DNA of 64,000 bases from Hyperoplus lanceolatus (lineage: Eukaryota > Chordata > Actinopteri > Uranoscopiformes > Ammodytidae): positions 11,038,952-11,102,951 of the forward strand of contig CM049409.1 of the NCBI GenBank assembly GCA_026929865.2, given 5' to 3'. The notes under the pieces are model-generated. The model was not told the DNA's origin, did not search any database, and saw nothing but the letters and a program-made list of their open reading frames with translations. Made by a program: the position numbers and the translations under genes. Shown in pieces: positions 36,462 to 64,000 of this stretch. Numbering within the stretch: position 1 is the first letter of the stretch; every line of letters starts with the position of its first letter.

Positions 36462-39400
36462 TGTGTTTTTGTCTGACATGTGGCTGTGTGCTGGAATCTT
36501 GGTAAGATGATGTAGACGACTGGAATTCAACTGACTCGCTTTAAAGTTTACTGACTGAATCAAACTAATCTTTCTGGCTACTTCACTTGTAGCTGACCCT
36601 GTGCAGTAGTTCCTAATTGATGGGGAAACTTTGTTTTTTTAAGGCGTGACCTCATCATGACTTTTGGTTTTCAGCCCCCGGTCTGTAAAGTAAATAAGGT
36701 ATCCGGGGCATGAGGGCTTGTTTCTTCATTTTTATGTTTGGTCATTTTTAAATCAAGACTAAGAGTACCATATTTAGGTCTACCTTTTTGCCAAACAAAT
36801 GTCAATTTTGCAGTTGAGGGATAGGGCACATGATAACATGTAAAAGTAGCACAAGTAAACGAGTCGAGTTGTTAATGCCAGTTAGTTTACTAGCATAAGC
36901 TAACATTAGCCACCACAAGCTAGTGGTCACCAAGTATGGCTGCAACGCCAAAAACAAAACCTTTTCAGTATATCAAATTGAGCTATTCTCCGTTAAAAGC
37001 TGTGTTTTACTGCTCATGAATTTGAGTCCGCTAGAGTTCAAGAGACTGTGCATCCACCTTTTCTTCATTCAGAAGTTGTGCAGTCTCACTTCAATAGGGC
37101 TGAGTTGAAGCACACCCTGGAAACAACCCCGAGTCATTAAAGGTTTCTGCCTTTTGAGATGTACATTCATTCATAAAATAAAATAAAAAATATTTCCATT
37201 AAGTTATTTACAATTTATTGTGATAATCTGTCTGTTGTTTTTCAGTTGACACTGCACTGCTGTTGTGAATCTGTAATTAAAAGAGTGCAGTGCCATGTCA
37301 TCAGCAAACAACATATACTTATTTTTCTATTCCTCCTCGTTTCATTTGTAGCCACATCCAGTCACTGTGTTGATATGGTAGCGTTGATGCATAAACACAT
37401 CAGCAGAAGTGTTCTTTTAAGTATTTATTTTTTTATATTCTAATGCTCCAATTCCTGATGTAAGAAAAGTCAACTGTTAGTTATACAGCAATTCACTCAG
37501 CTCTTTTGAGACACTTTTTGCTTTGGGGTTCATCATTGCTATTCATTTAGAGCGGAGACTACCTCTTGTTTTACAGCAAAAACCACACAGTTTGTCCCCC
37601 CTCACATTGTCTCTTGACCTCTTTCAGGGTTGTTTGTTTGTGCTACTGTACTTAAGGAAAGAGTCCATATGTGCGGGTACCGGTTGAAGTTGGATTTCAA
37701 CCATTTTTAGGCAATCACTTTTCTCTTTATTGATTTAGATGCCTAAGCCTCTTGGTTATTTTCATGCCTTTGTAGATAGATCACAGTGGTTGAAAAATGA
37801 TCCGCAGTTGAAAATAAAAATACAAATAATTTTAATGGTCACTTTAAACGATTAAAGAAAAAGTGAATTTTTTTTCTATTCAGCATGCTTTTTGCTAATT
37901 AAATGAAATAATTCAGTTATTTGCTATACATGATACTGTATGAGTATGTATTCAAGTACTGCTGTATGCAGACAATTAAGAATATCAGAAACTCTTTTGA
38001 GAGGTTCATATTTTTCTTGTAGTATGTTTCACTAATATTGACAGCTCCTAATTCTTGTTTTGAGTGTCTTATGAATTGCCAGAATGACTGAACGACCCTC
38101 TTAACAAATATCGACCATGGTTGGTTACTTCTACTGTGCATGATTTGCAGAGCAATTTTACCTGGAGGGTGCTGGTGCAGCGTGCTTTTTAAATCATAGA
38201 GTTTGGTCAGTTGAGCTCAACTTTGGACTATTTTTCACTGGTTGCTTGACAACTTTTGACGATGACTGAGAACCTGACTGTCTTATTAACATGCAGGCTG
38301 GTGACATTTTACTGATGGTCAATGAGGCTGTGTGGAGTAAATGAAATAATCCTGCAGAGCCTAGCCTATGATCTTGCCACACAATGCAAAAGTGACCTCT
38401 AGTTTTTCAGATTCAAAATGACAGCTACTTTCATACAGCAGCTAGTGACAGTGGGAGGAGTTCAACTTCCTCTCAGCTCAGAGCACTGTGTCCGTAACCC
38501 GCGGGGTCGTGCTGCCCAAGGATCTGATTGCTTTACGGCATGACTTTGATCAATCAGTCATTTCTGTATGAAGTGCCTGAGATGCAGCGATCCCTTAATT
38601 GTAGCATTAAAAAGGACCTTTCCACCCAACCTTGGCGAAATAACATCATCTTTTGTAGAACAGTGCGGAAGGGACTTGTGTCATCTTGCCTGGTGTTAAA
38701 AATCTTTACTTCAAGACAGTGCTGGTACAAGTTTATCAGCACTTAGCGTTGGGAAATTTGTACATTGTATTTCTTTTTTTCCCTCAAAGACTCACCTTTT
38801 GTTAACATGTGCAGAGACGTTCAAAAACAGTTTGCCATTTTTGGGGTAATGTACTTTCCGGGCCTCTTGCTCAAGCTTTATATTTATCAAAAAACAAAAT
38901 TAGAGTTGTCTCTTAACTTCTAACTCACATCTAAGTCTTGGCAAGCGAATTAGCATATTTCCCACCTGTCAGATTAGTCCTTTGAAACATTTAAAAAAAA
39001 TTGTTGAGCTATGTAAAATATATTTTAAAAAACAAAGGAAAAACAAGGTCAAATCTGACACATTGTCCAATGCAACTGTTCCAGTCAGTACAGCAATGCT
39101 TCTTTGGTGGATAAAGTGTTTGCCAAAATTATAATCTACCTTTCTCTTTGTTTCAATGTAAAGGGGTCAAAGGAACTTTTGGAATATAAAATCACATGTT
39201 CTGTTGGACTTAAAATGTTCTTTATGAAAAAATGCTTTTTTTTTGGTTCTTTGTCTTTTCACATTGCTGTCTTGGGTTTGTGCCAGCTTTCCCTGAATCA
39301 CACACACAGTTGTAAACGACTTCTTTGTAACCAACAGACCTGAAGACTTTGTAAAACAGGCACTGCAGCATTTTGAAGCGGGACTGATGTGGAATACAAG

Positions 39401-39720
39401 CAACCACATCGGATACTACTGAAACTTGTAACTGTTTCACACACACAAAAAAAGTTGTTGACTATTTGTTCCTTTTATTGTACTGTTTTTAATTTATTTG
39501 AACAAAATCAACTATTGTTTTTTTGTTTTTTTATCTCAGAAGTTCATCAGCATTTGAACGTCATATGAGTTACCATCCTGTCAACAGTGTGTTCAGTTGT
39601 GCTACATCTTGATCTACAGTTCAGTCTCTGTCTTTGTTTACACAATGACATCTTGCATTAAGAGAAAAATCTATGATAACTGCCCTTCAATATCTGTAAT
39701 TTAAATAGTGCTGCTAGAGA

Positions 39721-39753
39721 AATAAATCTAAATGTATAACTACTTACAATAAA
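39721..39753 (+). terminator. Candidate distal poly(A) signals of rgs
   Basis: Two AATAAA hexamers (39721, 39748) are followed by tgtgatggtgtctttc. They are the last good + strand signals before the convergent pcnx2 3' end. Confidence 0.4.
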
Positions 39754-39770
39754 TACTTAATAGATTTTTG

Positions 39771-40689
39771 CCAATTGTGATGGTGTCTTTCTTTTGACTA
39801 GAGATGTTGGAGATAACGAGCAGATATAATTTAATTTTTTTTTTTTTACATTTATTCATGAGACATTCTCCGAACAAAAGGGTTTTCACATTTCCTCAGC
39901 AATTTCTTCCGAAAATAGTTTTACGCTATATTTGTGTTTTTGGTGAAATATTTGATGGATGTAGATTTTATTATTATTATTGCGTATATAAGGCTACTGT
40001 TGTTTAAACCCTGTTAATGGTATAACCTTCACAGTAGGGGATGGGGAATACCAAAGCTTTGCATGTGGCTCGTAAAATTTACTTGTTTTTTTCATTTTTC
40101 GAGTGGATTATACACGGACCTGAAACCTATTTTTGTTATTCTTTTGGACCTTAGTTAAATTTAAACAAATTGCGTCTCAAACATATTCTTAGCTAAACAA
40201 ATAATCATGATACATTTATAGTTCCTCCAGAGTTTTATTCTACAGGCCTGTGGGAGCACGTTTGTTTTTTGAATTGTCTTTCAGTTTCAGTCAGCCGCAT
40301 CGTAAAATCATAGGTAAGTACTGTCAAGCAGCCCATTTCCTTTGCCTTATGGACAAGTGTTTAGAGGAGGCCAGGAGCCCGAAATGCTGACTGGTGCAAC
40401 AAATGGTCTCGTATGGAAAACACATAGCCTACTGACCTCAAACTATACTTGGATCATCCACCAAAGTTTGTGGAAAGTGGAAACATATAAAGCATTGTTC
40501 ATTAAAAAATTGACGGAAACTTCATTGTATGATTTGAAATAATAATAATAGTCTTACCAAACTTTAAGTCTTTCAAAAGAAAAAAACTAACGAAACGCCT
40601 TTTGTATTTTGCCTACATGAACCGAATAAGGCATCATCCACACACAAAGAAAACCTGTTAACCATAGGTGACGTGGGACGAGATAAAAA
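39771..40689. other. Intergenic gap between convergent genes
   Basis: AT-rich and without a recognised element; the 3' ends of rgs and pcnx2 probably face each other across it. Confidence 0.45.
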
Positions 40690-40714
40690 AGAGGCAGCCT
40701 TATTTAAAAACATC

Positions 40715-40720
40715 TTTAAT
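40715..40720 (-). terminator. Candidate poly(A) signal of pcnx2
   Basis: ATTAAA on the minus strand, about 245 bp beyond the stop codon. It would give a short 3'UTR that contains the GT-rich run at 40918-40950. Confidence 0.4.
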
Positions 40721-40962
40721 TTCATAAACCGGATCCGAGATGATGTTTTCAGACTTGTTTTACATTCAGACAACAGGGTGAGACCACATGCTGAGGACGG
40801 GACAGGAGGCAGGTTGGTGTGCATGGGTGCTCTCTCATACAATCCTCTGTATGTGTGTTTGTAAATGTGTATCTTTTCATACAGTCCTCTCTGTATACGG
40901 GCATGTGTATGGGCACTCTTGTGTGTGTGTGTGTGTGGGTGTGTGTGCGCATATTCCGGCTC

Positions 40963-63436
<22,474 letters not shown>

Positions 63437-63499
63437 CTGGTGAGGCAAACATAAACACAGATACATAATGTCCGGTAACGTATATCCGGCTGATGAGTA

Positions 63500-64000
63500 G
63501 TTAAAGGTGAAGACAGTCATTCTGGAGAATGCTTCTTGTCAAAATCACTTTTGTCAAAATCAGCGAATATCTCCTCACGATCGACAACCTGTCTTAAATG
63601 TTTATTGCGTTCTCCAGAATCACTGACTCCACCTTTAAGTCTATAACGTTCATTACAGAGGGACATCTGAGTCTGTAGTTAAGCAGCTGAACATCTTGGA
63701 GCCTTTCCAGAAAACAATTCATTCAATCTGGCAGATTTATGAGCTTTGCAGCTGCCAGTGGAGCCTGCAAACACACATGGTATATTTGCTGAAAAAAGGT
63801 TAAAATATTATTCGATATCAGGGTGAATATTTGGGTGACTGACTGTATTGACAGCACCTCATTGTTGACTGAAGTTTATTTCCAGCATGAAAAAAATCCC
63901 AGTCAGTGATTCTGGAGAAAGCTTGTTGTCAAATTAGTTTTTATCAAAATCAGTGAATATTTCCATACGATCCACTGCTTGTTCATCCTGTGTGTGCGAT
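63500..64000. repeat. Dispersed repeat units in pcnx2 intron
   Basis: Units sharing ctggagaat/aagcttgttgtca, atcaaaatcagtgaatat and catacgatcc occur at about 63520-63640 (partly inverted) and 63905-64000. Related words occur at 21480-21900 and 52540-52690. Confidence 0.55.

Overview
The window is nuclear DNA from a ray-finned fish, most likely a percomorph teleost. The evidence is split genes with GT-AG introns, a dense load of (CA)n/(GT)n and (ATCT)n microsatellites, many hAT-type and other cut-and-paste DNA transposons, and 5'-truncated LINEs with fish-type 3' tails. Nothing looks bacterial, viral or organellar.

Two protein-coding genes can be supported, and they converge tail to tail. On the + strand (about 18.4-39.8 kb) lies an RGS gene of the RZ subfamily (RGS17/RGS19/RGS20 group). 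It has a probable CpG-rich, NRF-1-bearing promoter and non-coding first exon near 18.5 kb, a 5'UTR exon at 22.15-22.50 kb, a possible alternative first coding exon ending at 23662, four coding exons (25377-25483, 30922-30996, 31105-31336, 31836-32024; 200 aa) and an apparently very long 3'UTR. On the - strand (40963-63436 and beyond the right edge) lie the last 30 coding exons of pecanex-like 2 (pcnx2), about 1409 codons, with every exon phase matching its neighbour. The 5' part of pcnx2 lies beyond base 64000.

Bases 1-18300 are gene-free and made largely of transposable elements, several nested inside one another: a hAT in a hAT (151-1449); a three-level nest (2835-5662) in which each level has its own target-site duplication; a TTAA-flanked MITE inside a longer inverted-repeat element (10910-12708); and a LINE sitting inside an (ATCT)n tract (13071-15035). 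The rgs intron 25484-30921 holds three hAT-type elements, each with a perfect 8-bp duplication. The pcnx2 introns carry a mariner/Tc1-like relic with a transposase fragment, two LINE relics, MITEs, and long UG or CA dinucleotide tracts placed directly against splice sites.

RZ-type RGS proteins are palmitoylated GTPase activators for Gi/Gz alpha subunits. Pecanex proteins are large multi-pass membrane proteins. No shared pathway is implied by their adjacency. Exon boundaries were placed by reading splice consensus, phase and family similarity by eye; no alignment or transcript data were available.
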